The notes beneath the pieces were generated by a model that was given only the letters and a program-made list of their open reading frames with translations, was not told where the DNA came from and ran no database searches. DNA of 64,000 nucleotides from Serratia oryzae (lineage in GTDB: Bacteria; Pseudomonadota; Gammaproteobacteria; Enterobacterales; Enterobacteriaceae): assembly GCF_001976145.1 (NCBI RefSeq), contig NZ_MOXD01000009.1, positions 51 to 64,050 of the forward strand, in the 5' to 3' direction. A program made the position numbers and the translations under genes. Shown in pieces: positions 16,758 to 25,954 of this stretch (positions are counted from its first letter, which is position 1; every line of letters starts with the position of its first letter).

Positions 16758-18080
16758 TTACAACGACTGGTGCCGGGTTTCTTTCATCAGCAACAGTGCG
16801 ATCAGCGTCAGGCTGGCCATCGCTGCCAGATACAGGCCAACGTAGAACAGCCCATAATGGGTTGCCAGCCAGGTGGCGATATAGGGCGCGACAGAAGCCC
16901 CCAGGATCGAAGCCACGTTATATGAGAAAGAGGCTCCGGTATAACGCACTTCGGTCGGGAATAATTCCGGTAGCAAGGCCCCCATCGGGCCGAAGGTCAG
17001 GCCCATGATGCTCAGGCCGCACAGCAGGAAGGCCATCACCAGCACCTGATTGCCGGAGCCCAACATGCTTGGGAACACGAAGGCAAAGGCGATCATCAGC
17101 AGGGTGATCACAATCATGGTTTTGCGCCGGCCAAAGGCGTCGGCCAACAGGCCGGCGATCGGCACCATCACACCAAAGCCGATCACCGCGACCATCAGCA
17201 TCCACAGGAAGCTGTTGCGCGAATAGCCCAGCCCCAGCGGCTCTGCCGCCGTGCCGTAAGTCATGGAATAGACGGTCATCAGGTAGAACAGCGTATAGGT
17301 GGCCAGCATGATAAAGGTGCCGAGGATGGTGGCCTTCAGATGTTTGCTCAGCAAGGTGCCAAGTGGGATTTTCACCTGTTTACCGGCTTTGGCTACTTTG
17401 GCAAAGATCGGGGTTTCGTTCAGCGAAACGCGCACGTACAGGCCAATCAGCACCAAAGCCGCCGACAGGATAAACGGCACGCGCCAGCCCCAGGTCATGA
17501 ACTGCTGGTCGGTCAGCAGCCAGGAAAGCAACAGGAAAGTGCCATTGGCGAAGAAGAAGCCGATAGGCGCGCCTAGCTGCGGGAAGGAGCCGTACAGAGC
17601 CCGCTTGTGCGCGGGCGCATTCTCGGTGGCCAGCAAGGCAGCACCGCCCCATTCGCCCCCTAACCCCAGCCCTTGACCAAAACGCGCCAGCGCCAGCAGG
17701 ATCGGTGCAAAGATGCCGATGGTTTCATAGCTTGGCAGCAGGCCGATCAGCACGGTAGAAATCCCCATGGTCAACAGCGAGGCAACCAGCGTCACCTTGC
17801 GCCCGACGCGGTCACCGAAGTGGCCGAAGAGGGCAGAGCCGATCGGCCGGGCAATAAAGGCAATAGCGAAGGTCGCCAGTGATTGCAGCGTTGCTGCAGC
17901 CGGATCGCCCTGTGGGAAGAAGATATGCGGGAACACGATCACGGCAGCGGTGGCATAAATATAGAAATCAAAGAACTCGATGGCGGTACCGACCAGTGAG
18001 GCGACGATGACTTTTCCCCGGGAATTAACCGGCGTGGACGTTTCTTCGGCGTCCAGAGTTGTTGCGATGGAGGCTTGCAT
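16758..18080 (-). CDS. yhjE: YhjE, metabolite:proton symporter (MFS, MHS subfamily)
   Basis: 440 residues, same length as E. coli YhjE and nearly identical in motifs. Twelve predicted membrane segments begin at about residue 25 (VIVASLVGTAIEFFDFYIYA). The MFS loop motif GHFGDRVGRK follows segment 2, and a second DAFGRRK follows segment 8. RFGQGLGLGGEWGGAALLAT is typical of the metabolite:H+ symporter group. The substrate is unknown, and carboxylates or osmolytes are the usual ones in the family. In E. coli yhjD, yhjE and kdgK are also close together. Confidence 0.92.
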   Translation of the reverse strand: MQASIATTLDAEETSTPVNSRGKVIVASLVGTAIEFFDFYIYATAAVIVFPHIFFPQGDPAAATLQSLATFAIAFIARPIGSALFGHFGDRVGRKVTLVASLLTMGISTVLIGLLPSYETIGIFAPILLALARFGQGLGLGGEWGGAALLATENAPAHKRALYGSFPQLGAPIGFFFANGTFLLLSWLLTDQQFMTWGWRVPFILSAALVLIGLYVRVSLNETPIFAKVAKAGKQVKIPLGTLLSKHLKATILGTFIMLATYTLFYLMTVYSMTYGTAAEPLGLGYSRNSFLWMLMVAVIGFGVMVPIAGLLADAFGRRKTMIVITLLMIAFAFVFPSMLGSGNQVLVMAFLLCGLSIMGLTFGPMGALLPELFPTEVRYTGASFSYNVASILGASVAPYIATWLATHYGLFYVGLYLAAMASLTLIALLLMKETRHQSL

Positions 18081-18411
18081 GGCAGTTTCTTATATTTTGG
18101 ATTTGTAAAAACCCATTTTAGTGACAGCAAAATACCTTTTCAATGGTGCAACTTTGTACAATTCGGTGAATAACCTGTTAAAAAGACTAATGTTTTAAGG
18201 TGGTGATTTTATTTAGGGTTAAACGCGGGTAAATAATGAATATGCAGATATAAAGGCTGTGAAATGAGAAAAGAAAAGTTGTGGGGTAGTGGGTTGTGCT
18301 GGTTTTTGCTATCCGATAGGTTTGTTATTGAAATGATGCACTGATTCTCGCTCGTTATATAAGGATAAAAAACTGGCCATGGCTTTTGTGCTGGCATGAA
18401 TGCTTCGCTTA
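18081..18411. other. Intergenic region yhjE-yhjD
   Basis: 330 bp of AT-rich sequence without a credible reading frame. The right-hand part lies 3' of yhjD, and the left-hand part must contain the yhjE promoter. No repeat or clear terminator was recognised. Confidence 0.5.
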
Positions 18412-19356
18412 TTACCGTGGCTTATCCTCGTTGTACTGTGCCGTGGCGATCCAGGCCGCGCAAAACAGCGTCAGGCGGGCAAAGAAGTAGAAGAATGCCA
18501 TCAAGCCAATGACTGAGCCAAAGGCCGCACCGGAAGGGGAGCGCGCCACCTGTGGCAATGTCATGGTCATCACAAACTTAATCACTTCAAAACCGATGGC
18601 CGCAAGCAATGTACCACGCAGCAGAGCCTTTTTCTGCGGCTTATGGCGCGGCAGCATCCAGAAGATCCACAGAAACAGCAGATAATTGGCAAAGATGGAA
18701 ATAGACAGCGCAATCAGCGTCATGGCTGGCCGTAGCCATTCGATACCGTCCAACCCCAGCGTATGCACAATAGCGGCCTGAGCGGAACCGGCGATCGAGG
18801 TCAGTGAGAGCGTCACAATCAGTGCCACCACCAGGCCTGTAAGGGAAATAAAGTCGCGGGTGTATCTGAAGTAAATTTTCTCCCGATCCTGCGGGTTACG
18901 CTCCCACACATCGCGCGACTGGGCGCGGATCGCCTCTCGCAGATTCCCCATCCAACTGAGCCCGGAATACAGCGCCAATGCCAAGCCGGTGAGGCCCACG
19001 GTGGTGCGTTGCTGGATCGCCGTATTTACGGTGTTTTTCAGCGTAGTGGCGAGCGTAGGATCGCTGATGCTATTGACGATTTTGCCGATCAATTCAGCCA
19101 GCAGATCCGGGTTGGAGGCCAGCACGAAGCCCACGGCGGCGAACGAGACCATCAGGATCGGAATCAGGGAAAGAAAGGAAAAATAGGTAATGGCGGCGCC
19201 GAACTGGCTGCCCAGGCGATCGTTGAAGCGCTCGGTAGCTCGCAGCAGATGGGCGATGCTCGGCCAGGCCTTAACTCGTTCAAGCAAACGGGAAACGCCA
19301 GAGAGAAAAGCGTGCCTGTGCGGCTGATGAGGTTTTTTATCCGATCCTGTAGGCAT
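18412..19356 (-). CDS. yhjD: YhjD, inner membrane protein (YihY/BrkB family)
   Basis: 314 residues, related to E. coli YhjD. About six membrane segments, among them AAITYFSFLSLIPILMVSFA near residue 55 and FANYLLFLWIFWMLP near 225, are typical of the YihY/BrkB family. E. coli YhjD has been tied genetically to lipid A precursor transport (suppression of a waaA/msbA defect), but its activity is not settled. ATG at 19356 (M-PTGSDKKPHQPHRH) is preferred over an upstream in-frame ATG giving an unconserved 42-residue extension. Confidence 0.88.
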   Translation of the reverse strand: MPTGSDKKPHQPHRHAFLSGVSRLLERVKAWPSIAHLLRATERFNDRLGSQFGAAITYFSFLSLIPILMVSFAAVGFVLASNPDLLAELIGKIVNSISDPTLATTLKNTVNTAIQQRTTVGLTGLALALYSGLSWMGNLREAIRAQSRDVWERNPQDREKIYFRYTRDFISLTGLVVALIVTLSLTSIAGSAQAAIVHTLGLDGIEWLRPAMTLIALSISIFANYLLFLWIFWMLPRHKPQKKALLRGTLLAAIGFEVIKFVMTMTLPQVARSPSGAAFGSVIGLMAFFYFFARLTLFCAAWIATAQYNEDKPR

Positions 19357-19650
19357 TACGTCACGATTCCTTAGCAAAATACAGCAGCCCCTGCCTACCA
19401 GCTTGTTCAGGCTACAGAGGTTATAGCAAGGATTATACCAAAATGAGCCTGCGTTGGGGCCGCTATGCCTGCTTTGTGCCATTCACTACACATAGGCTTT
19501 CTGTCGCATACCTTCAATTTTTATCTATTGACCCCCTAAGAAGGCGTTTACTCATCTTAGGGTGCGGCGTTTTGACAGCGTCTGCACCTGTAGCAGCCGT
19601 AGGGGCTGAAACGGTTTTATCTCCCATCAATAGAAAAAATGGAAGGTCTT
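19357..19650 (+). other. Upstream region of rpfF with a Tat-signal-like coding remnant
   Basis: 294 bp between divergent yhjD and rpfF, holding both promoters. From about 19531 one frame reads DPLRRRLLILGCGVLTASAP then VAAVGAE, a twin-arginine-signal-like stretch, but it has no nearby start codon and continues out of frame through the rpfF start. It may be a relic of an exported protein or a coincidence. Confidence 0.3.
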
Positions 19651-20517
19651 ATGAAATCATTCAATCACCCAAATTGTCGTCCGTTTCTTGAAGCGGGCAA
19701 TCTGTCACAACTCTCTGCTTACTATGAGGAGGAACGACACATCATGTGGATGCTGCTGCGCGCTGAACCACGTCCTTGCTTCAATCATGCCCTGATTGAA
19801 GACATCATGACGCTGGCGCAGGCGGCAAAAGAGTCGGCGCTGCGGTTTGACTTTTGGGTGACCGGTTCGCTGGTTCCCAACATGTTCAACGTCGGTGGGG
19901 ATTTAAACTTTTTTGCCGAAGCGATTAAAAACCGCAAACGTGAATCGATGATGGCTTATGCACGCGCCTGTATTGACTGCGTACACGCGGCCGCTCGTGG
20001 TTTTGATGTTGGCGCAGTGAGTATCGCCATGGTGGAAGGCAGCGCGCTGGGAGGCGGTTTTGAGGCAGCACTGGCGCATCACTTTGTGCTGGCACAGAAC
20101 AATGCACGCATGGGCTTTCCGGAGATTGCTTTCAACCTGTTCCCTGGGATGGGGGGATATTCGCTGGTGGCACGTAAGGCCGGTATGAAGCTGGCGGAGG
20201 AGCTGATCTGGACCGGTGAGTCCCACACGGCCGAATGGTTTGAAAGCCGTGGGCTGGTGGATCACCTATTCCAACCGGATGATGGTTATATGGCGACCCG
20301 TACCTTTATTGATACCATTCGGCCTAAGCTGAACGGTATGCGCGCCATGCTGCGTGCCCGTCAACGGGTATTGCAGCTGACGCGCTCGGAGCTGATGGAT
20401 ATTACCGAGGACTGGGTGCAGGCAGCCTTTACTATTGAGGCGAAAGATATTGCCTATATTGAACGTCTGGTGATGCTGCAGGATCGACATGCACAGAACC
20501 TGCTGCGTGCCGGGTAA
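19651..20517 (+). CDS. rpfF: RpfF, diffusible signal factor synthase (crotonase fold)
   Basis: 288 residues of the enoyl-CoA-hydratase/isomerase superfamily. RpfF enzymes form cis-2-unsaturated fatty acid signals (DSF/BDSF) from acyl-ACP by dehydration and thioester cleavage. The diagnostic blocks are NVGGDLNFFAEAI near residue 80, then MVEGSALGGGFEAALAHHFV and GFPEIAFNLFPGMGGYSLVA. The two glutamates in GGGFEAAL and MGFPE correspond to the catalytic pair. The ATG at 19651 has GGAAGG four bases upstream and gives a length equal to known RpfF. An ATG 12 bp earlier has no ribosome site. It is convergent with rpfR, with only 6 bp between stops, as in other RpfF/RpfR bacteria. Confidence 0.9.
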   Translation: MKSFNHPNCRPFLEAGNLSQLSAYYEEERHIMWMLLRAEPRPCFNHALIEDIMTLAQAAKESALRFDFWVTGSLVPNMFNVGGDLNFFAEAIKNRKRESMMAYARACIDCVHAAARGFDVGAVSIAMVEGSALGGGFEAALAHHFVLAQNNARMGFPEIAFNLFPGMGGYSLVARKAGMKLAEELIWTGESHTAEWFESRGLVDHLFQPDDGYMATRTFIDTIRPKLNGMRAMLRARQRVLQLTRSELMDITEDWVQAAFTIEAKDIAYIERLVMLQDRHAQNLLRAG

Positions 20518-20523
20518 TTAACG

Positions 20524-22527
20524 CTAGCCCGCATCCTTTTGCTGAGGGTGCGGGCTATATGCTTTCAGCCATTGCTCAAGCTCTTCCGGCAGCATGGGCT
20601 GTGCAAACAGGAAGCCCTGTTTTTCGTCAACCCCGACGCAGTCGAGAAACTGGTTTTCGCTTTCCGTTTCAACCCCTTCGGCAATCACACGGAACTGCAG
20701 TGCTTCGGCCGTGGCGACGATCGCCCGTATCAATGATTGCGATACTGGCGCGAGATTCACACCGCGCACAAAGCTTTTATCCAGCTTGATCGCATCAAGC
20801 GGAATACGCGCTAACTGCGCCAGTGAGGAGTAACCGGTGCCGAAATCGTCCAGGTGCACCTGTGCCCCGAGCGATCGCAACCTGCCGATCACTTCATGCG
20901 CCCGGTTTTCATCTTCAATCAGGCTGCTTTCCGTCAATTCGAAATCTAACGTGCACGGTGAGAGCTGGTTTTCTTTCAGCACCTGGGCCAGATCGTCAAC
21001 CACGCTGTCGTCTACCAGTTGCCGTGGCGAGAGGTTCACCGCAACCCGCAGGTTTAACCCCTGTTGCTGCCATTTTGCCGCCTGTCTGGCGGCGGTTTGC
21101 AACACCCAGCGGCCAAGCGGCGCGATAAGCCCGGATTCTTCGGCGTAGGAGATAAACTGCATCGGCGGGATCAGCCCGCGCTCCGGTGAGTCCCAACGGA
21201 CTAAAGACTCGACGCTGCGCACCTCACCGGTGCCAGTGGCGACCTTCGGTTGGTAATACACCACTAACTGATTCTGCTCCAACCCTTTGCGCAGATTGGT
21301 GTCCAGCCACATATATTCCGCAACGCGCCGGTTCATCTCCGGCGAGAACACGGTAAAGGTACGTTTGCCATTCTCTTTGGCGACATACATGGCGGTATCC
21401 GCGCTGCGGATCAGGCTGTCGAGATCGGCACCGTGTTCCGGGCACAGGGCAATGCCGATTGAACAACCGGTATATACCTCAATCAGGCCGATACGGAACG
21501 GTATTTTCAGGCGATCGATAATGCGCTGCGAGAGTTCCTGCAGCGAGGTGCTGTTGGCCTTACGCACCAACACCAGAAACTCATCGCCTCCCAAGCGGGC
21601 CAGTATTTCCTCTTGCTTCAGACAGCCGAGAATAGCGCGTGAAACCTCGACCAGCAGGCGATCGCCAAACATATGGCCATAGGCGTCGTTCACTTTCTTG
21701 AAGTTGTCGAGATCGAGGTACACCAGGCCGACGCTGTTGTCACCGCGCTCATTGATCGCCTGGCTGACGTAGTCCTGGATGGCGTTGCGGTTTGGCAAAC
21801 CGGTGATGGTATCGGTGTTGGCCAGCACCCGCAGGCGTTCCTGGGCCCGGCGCTCTTCGGTAATGTCGGTGCCGGAGCAAATCAGGAAGACCTCTTTCTT
21901 GCCACTGCCGCTGTGCACGAATTTATTGCGGAACAGGAATAAGCGCTCGCCTTTGACCGTTTTTATCCAGCGCTCCACCTCGTAAGAGGAACCGTTGCGA
22001 AAGAAACCGGCAATATTACGGCGTGAAGCGCTGGCTTCTTCCGGGCTCATAAACATCTGAAAGACGTTTTTACCGATCACATCCTGCTCCTGCAGGCCGG
22101 TGTACTCTTCGCTCAGGCGATTAAAACGCTGAATACGGCCATGCTGATCGACAATCACGATCACGGAATTGGCTTCTGAAACCACCTGTTCGGCAAACGA
22201 CAGGCCATGCACCAGATCGCGCGCAACGGCCTGAGTATCGGTATAGGCGGATGCGGTACCCGCCCATTCGTGCTTGTTGATGCGGCGGCCAACCAGATGG
22301 AGGTGAATAGGTTGGCCACTGAGATGAATAGTGATATCAAGACTGGCGGTGATCCCGCTTAAGCGGCGGATTTTTGCCGCCTGCATATCGCTGAGTGCCA
22401 CGGCGATATGCGTTTTGCCTTTAACTGCGGTCAGTTCCAAGGCATTGCTGTCAAACGCCAGGTGCCAATAGGGGCTGCTGGTGCCAAAATGGGCGTTAAG
22501 TAGCATTGGGCCTTGATCTGCGAGCAT
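20524..22527 (-). CDS. rpfR: RpfR (PdeR-like), PAS-GGDEF-EAL DSF receptor
   Basis: 667 residues, co-linear with RpfR of Burkholderia/Cronobacter and with E. coli PdeR (YciR). An N-terminal domain (about 1-90, the RpfF-interaction region in RpfR) is followed by PAS (about 105-215), GGDEF (LARLGGDEFLVLV) and EAL domains. The EAL signature reads ESLVRW; its glutamate is kept, as are the downstream LDDFGTGYSS and IAEGVE motifs, so cyclic-di-GMP hydrolysis is likely retained. In RpfR the PAS domain binds the fatty acid signal and switches phosphodiesterase activity. ATG at 22527 has GAGGA with a 6-nt gap; an ATG two codons earlier touches it. Two residues of doubt remain at the start. Confidence 0.9.
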   Translation of the reverse strand: MLADQGPMLLNAHFGTSSPYWHLAFDSNALELTAVKGKTHIAVALSDMQAAKIRRLSGITASLDITIHLSGQPIHLHLVGRRINKHEWAGTASAYTDTQAVARDLVHGLSFAEQVVSEANSVIVIVDQHGRIQRFNRLSEEYTGLQEQDVIGKNVFQMFMSPEEASASRRNIAGFFRNGSSYEVERWIKTVKGERLFLFRNKFVHSGSGKKEVFLICSGTDITEERRAQERLRVLANTDTITGLPNRNAIQDYVSQAINERGDNSVGLVYLDLDNFKKVNDAYGHMFGDRLLVEVSRAILGCLKQEEILARLGGDEFLVLVRKANSTSLQELSQRIIDRLKIPFRIGLIEVYTGCSIGIALCPEHGADLDSLIRSADTAMYVAKENGKRTFTVFSPEMNRRVAEYMWLDTNLRKGLEQNQLVVYYQPKVATGTGEVRSVESLVRWDSPERGLIPPMQFISYAEESGLIAPLGRWVLQTAARQAAKWQQQGLNLRVAVNLSPRQLVDDSVVDDLAQVLKENQLSPCTLDFELTESSLIEDENRAHEVIGRLRSLGAQVHLDDFGTGYSSLAQLARIPLDAIKLDKSFVRGVNLAPVSQSLIRAIVATAEALQFRVIAEGVETESENQFLDCVGVDEKQGFLFAQPMLPEELEQWLKAYSPHPQQKDAG

Positions 22528-23039
22528 TATCATTCCTCAAAAAGCAGGGCAACCGGGCGTTTTCGACGGGGGAAACGGTTGCCTCCGTCCCGGTAATGCA
22601 GGTATTTCCCATCAAGTAAAACGCCTTTTGCGAGTCATTGGGTGACAGTGGAACAATTATAGAGGCAATTTTCGCTTTGATAGGCCACTTTCACGTGAGT
22701 GATGTCTGCTATAGAGTGTAAAAGAGAACCGCAAACTGCGCGAAAGTCTGTTTTTTTCACCTTGTTGAACCAGAGATGCCACCGGGAAGTAATTTATGCC
22801 AAAAGCCGTTATGGGCATAAATAACGTGGAACATTTTTCTGGCGCAACGCAAACTGCCGCATCACTAACGCCTTCTTCATAATTTATTCATAATTGGCGA
22901 ATAAAGCTATTTAAGGTTTTAAAAAGTTTACACGCCATCGCGTTACTCTATATTCATCAGCATACTATTATTTCCGACGACACTATGAGCCTGTTCACGT
23001 ACAGCGCTCCTGATGAAGAGTAATTTTAAGGAAATGATT
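22528..23039. other. Divergent intergenic region rpfR-spy
   Basis: 512 bp holding the rpfR and spy promoters. No reading frame of note. AT-rich near spy, with a BaeR-box-like sequence at 22881. No terminator is expected because the genes are divergent. Confidence 0.5.
22881..22898 (+). promoter_or_regulatory. Candidate BaeR box upstream of spy
   Basis: AATTTATTCATAATTGGC matches the 3' part CATDATTGGC of the BaeR consensus exactly and the 5' part partly. It lies about 140 bp upstream of spy, a known BaeSR and CpxAR target in E. coli. Confidence 0.55.
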
Positions 23040-23513
23040 ATGCGTAAACTGACGGCTTTATTTATTGCTTCTACCTTAGCGTTGGGGTCAGCGGCGACGG
23101 CATTTGCTGCCGATACCACTGCTGCACCCATGAAAATGATGCACCACAACGGCCCAGGTAAAGGTGGCCCGTTTGCTGGTTTGGCTCTGACGGAACAACA
23201 GCGCCAGCAAATGCGCGACATTATGAAAGAATCGCGTCAGGATCGTGGCCCAGGGGCGAGAGACGAGCGCCAGGCATTACATAATCTGGTGGCTTCAGAG
23301 AATTTTGATGAGGCTAAGGTAAAAGCGCAAATTGATGCGATCGCCAAAGTACAATCTGAACATATGCTGGCGCGTGCCAAAGCGGAAAATAAAATGTACA
23401 ACCTGCTGACTCCAGAGCAGAAGAAACAGTACAATGAGAATTATCTTAGTCATGAAAGGAAAATGACGGAGCGTATGAATAAGATGAAGGAACAGCAACC
23501 TGCTGCACAGTAA
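23040..23513 (+). CDS. spy: Spy, periplasmic ATP-independent chaperone
   Basis: 157 residues with signal peptide 1-23 (MRKLTALFIASTLALGSAAT then AFA). The mature chain is Met-, Gln- and Lys-rich and carries the two LTxxQ motifs, LTEQQRQQMRDIM and LTPEQKKQYNENY. E. coli Spy forms a cradle-shaped dimer that protects unfolding proteins under envelope stress. ATG at 23040 has AAGGA seven bases upstream and the N-terminus is almost identical to E. coli. A bidirectional terminator follows. Confidence 0.94.
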   Translation: MRKLTALFIASTLALGSAATAFAADTTAAPMKMMHHNGPGKGGPFAGLALTEQQRQQMRDIMKESRQDRGPGARDERQALHNLVASENFDEAKVKAQIDAIAKVQSEHMLARAKAENKMYNLLTPEQKKQYNENYLSHERKMTERMNKMKEQQPAAQ

Positions 23514-23530
23514 TTAAGATTATCCTTAAT

Positions 23531-23565
23531 AAAAAGGGCCGGATTAATTATCCGGCCCTTTTTAT
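23531..23565. terminator. Bidirectional terminator after spy
   Basis: AAAAAGGGCCGGA / TCCGGCCCTTTTT with a TTAATTA loop, between convergent spy and the UPF0261 gene. Confidence 0.94.
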
Positions 23566-23615
23566 TTCGCTTTCCATTTAACATGGATTTCCCTGGTGAG
23601 GCGTGCGAATGATCA

Positions 23616-24836
23616 TTATTCAACTATAGGAGAGATAGCGTGAAATTGTTCAATAACCACGTTAGCAAACTGCGGAGCGTTGATGTGGTATGGTGTTTTA
23701 ACCAGCAAGCGTTTGTCGGTCTGCTTCAGAGTTGATTCGAGTGAGCGGGCAAACGCGCTCAGCGCCGCCGGATCCCAGAACGGCTGCCCTGGCGCATCCA
23801 GCGCGGACACTCCACCTGCTGGCAAGACGAAGCGTATGTTACCTTCGCAGGCATTCAGTTTTTCACCAATCCAACGGCCCATATGGATATTTTCTTCTAC
23901 CGTCGTGCGCATCAATGTCACCTGGGTATTGTGATTATAGAAATGCCGATCGGCATAGCGCGCCGGAATGGTTCGCGGATGACCAAAGTTGATCATATCC
24001 AATGCTCCGCAAGACATCACACAAGGGATACCGGTACGGGCAATGGCACCAAAACGGTCTTCGTTACAGGCTAAAACACCATCGAACAGATAATCACAGA
24101 CTTCAGTGGTGGTCAGATCCAATACCGCGTTGAGCAAATGGCTGTCGATCAGCTTTTCCATTGCCCGGCCGCCGCTGCCGGTGGCATGGAACACCAGGCA
24201 GTCCCACTCGGCTTCGATCGCACGGGTGATGGTTTTGATGCAGGGCGTGGTGACGCCAAACATGGTCAAACCGGTTGCGGGCTTGCTGTCGGCGTCATCA
24301 TCCACATGAAAACGTATCGCCCCGGCAATCTGATTGGCGGCATTGCTCAATACCTTGCGCGAAATCCGATTTAGCCCGGCGATGTCGGTCACTGAATAGA
24401 GCATGGCGATATCGCTGGCCCCGACATACCCGGAAACGTCACCTGCCGCCATACTGGAAACCATTAATTTTGGTAAACCAATCGGCAACTGCTGCATTGC
24501 CGGTGTGATGATTGCTGTTCCGCCCGAACCACCCAAACCGAGCAGGGCGGCGATGTCGTTGCGTGTCAGCATAAAACGCTCGAAGGCGACCGCCATGGCT
24601 GCAATTGCCTGACCACGGTTACGGCAAAAAACGGCCTGTGCGCCTTCGGGATGGTAGCGGGCGATTTCCAATGCAGACACATCAGTCTGATAAGCTGAAG
24701 GCATTCCTGAAGTGGAAAGATCAAGCGTTCTTGGGGGTAAACCGAGATTGGCGATCAGATTGCGAACATACTCCAACTCTTGTCCTTTGGTATCTGCTGT
24801 GGTAGCAATATAGACAAAAGCCGGGGTGTTTCTCAT
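23616..24836 (-). CDS. Tm-1-like ATP-binding / UPF0261 family protein
   Basis: 406 residues of the UPF0261 family, related to the N-terminal domain of the plant virus-resistance protein Tm-1, which binds ATP. The conserved N-terminus [19 protein letters not shown], the glycine-rich [35 protein letters not shown] and [19 protein letters not shown] are all present. The enzymatic function is not established. In many bacteria it is encoded with a TIM-barrel partner, and none is present here, so it stands alone. Divergent from a TetR regulator, and a perfect palindrome covers its leader. Confidence 0.88.
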   Translation of the reverse strand: MRNTPAFVYIATTADTKGQELEYVRNLIANLGLPPRTLDLSTSGMPSAYQTDVSALEIARYHPEGAQAVFCRNRGQAIAAMAVAFERFMLTRNDIAALLGLGGSGGTAIITPAMQQLPIGLPKLMVSSMAAGDVSGYVGASDIAMLYSVTDIAGLNRISRKVLSNAANQIAGAIRFHVDDDADSKPATGLTMFGVTTPCIKTITRAIEAEWDCLVFHATGSGGRAMEKLIDSHLLNAVLDLTTTEVCDYLFDGVLACNEDRFGAIARTGIPCVMSCGALDMINFGHPRTIPARYADRHFYNHNTQVTLMRTTVEENIHMGRWIGEKLNACEGNIRFVLPAGGVSALDAPGQPFWDPAALSAFARSLESTLKQTDKRLLVKTPYHINAPQFANVVIEQFHAISPIVE

Positions 24837-24854
24837 TGTCTGTTCCTGAAAAAG

Positions 24855-24874
24855 GTTCGGACAGATGTCCGAAC
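24855..24874. promoter_or_regulatory. Perfect 20-bp palindrome, likely TetR-family operator
   Basis: GTTCGGACA-GA-TGTCCGAAC lies 18 bp upstream of the UPF0261 start, in the 297-bp region shared with the divergent TetR gene. Size and symmetry are those of TetR-family operators. Control of both genes by the adjacent regulator is inference. Confidence 0.65.
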
Positions 24875-25133
24875 AGTTTGATTATAAATATAATTATTAT
24901 TTTAAGTTTGGAACCCTGGTGTTGGACAATAAGATACAGCCGATTATTTTGTAGACATAATGAGACTGTAGTATCATTTATGCAAGCATTAATTAGCCGA
25001 TAATGGGAATTAGATCTCATTCCTGGCTGTTTTAGCTTGGTTTTTGCGCTGCCGATGGACCAGGATCCTACCGGTTACGTTTTTAATCGTATCTGCTCCG
25101 GGGCTGGATGATACGAGGAAGTTCGAGGTTGAC

Positions 25134-25760
25134 GTGCCAATAACCGCATTCCCCGCGCCGCGGGATGAATCTCTGACGCATACTCGGGCCAAAACCCGTC
25201 ATTTGCTGCTCACCAGCGCCATGGAGCTCTATGATGGCGGAGCTTTCCCTTCAATCACTGAACTGGCTGCACATGCGCAGGTTTCTCGTGTCACCGCCTA
25301 TCGCTATTTTCCCACCCAGAGCGCGTTAATCGCCGCCGTGGTGGCGGAAAGCCTGGGGCCAATTCTTGAATGGCAGCCGCAGGATAATGACGCGCTGAAG
25401 CGCATTCAGCAATTGCTGGCGTTTGCCTATCCGCAGATGGAACGGCATGAAGGGGCGTTGCGTGCGGCCTTGCAACTGTCGCTGCAGCAATGGGCTCATG
25501 CAACACCGGGCGAAAAATTTGTGCGAGGCAACCGTAAGCGTTTGTTGAAGCTGGCGGTGGAGCCCCTACAGCACAAGTTGTCATCTGAAGCCCTGCAGCG
25601 AGTGGTTCATGCTTTTTCACTGATTTATGGTTCAGAAGTTTTTTTAGTGCTGAAAGATATCTGGGGTTTAGAACTCAACGATATTCAGAATGTCACCCAA
25701 TGGATGGCGAAAGCCATCATCCGCCAGGCTGAAGAAGACGCGATAAGCGTGGGCAAATAG
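25134..25760 (+). CDS. TetR/AcrR-family transcriptional regulator
   Basis: 208 residues if started at the GTG at 25134, which has GAGG five bases upstream (M-PITAFPAPRDESLTHTRA). The frame is open further 5', so the start is not certain. The N-terminal helix-turn-helix is ITELAAHAQVSRVTAYRYFP near residue 45, the typical TetR recognition region. A divergent ligand-binding part follows. Likely controls the adjacent UPF0261 gene through the palindrome at 24855. The ligand is unknown. Confidence 0.82.
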   Translation: MPITAFPAPRDESLTHTRAKTRHLLLTSAMELYDGGAFPSITELAAHAQVSRVTAYRYFPTQSALIAAVVAESLGPILEWQPQDNDALKRIQQLLAFAYPQMERHEGALRAALQLSLQQWAHATPGEKFVRGNRKRLLKLAVEPLQHKLSSEALQRVVHAFSLIYGSEVFLVLKDIWGLELNDIQNVTQWMAKAIIRQAEEDAISVGK

Positions 25761-25792
25761 CAAGCTCAACAGCTCCCCCAGCTTTAAACCAT

Positions 25793-25828
25793 CAAAATAA
25801 AAAACCGGAACCCTTGTGGGGCCCGGTT
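25793..25828 (-). terminator. Orphan minus-strand terminator-like hairpin
   Basis: AACCGG..CCC-TTGT-GGG..CCGGTT forms a hairpin with a small internal loop. The U-rich tail is on the minus strand (TTTTTTATTTTG). No minus-strand gene lies immediately upstream, since the flanking genes both run rightward. It could end an unannotated minus-strand RNA from 25829-26135, or act weakly as a block after the TetR gene. Confidence 0.5.
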
Positions 25829-25954
25829 CAATGGTGGGTAAAACGGCTAGCACGATGGCTAAACTTCACACGGTTTTCAGAACATCCTGATGCATACTGT
25901 TTTCAGGAACTTCGACCGGTTTAAAATTTCCCTGGTGTTGTTATGGTTATTATT

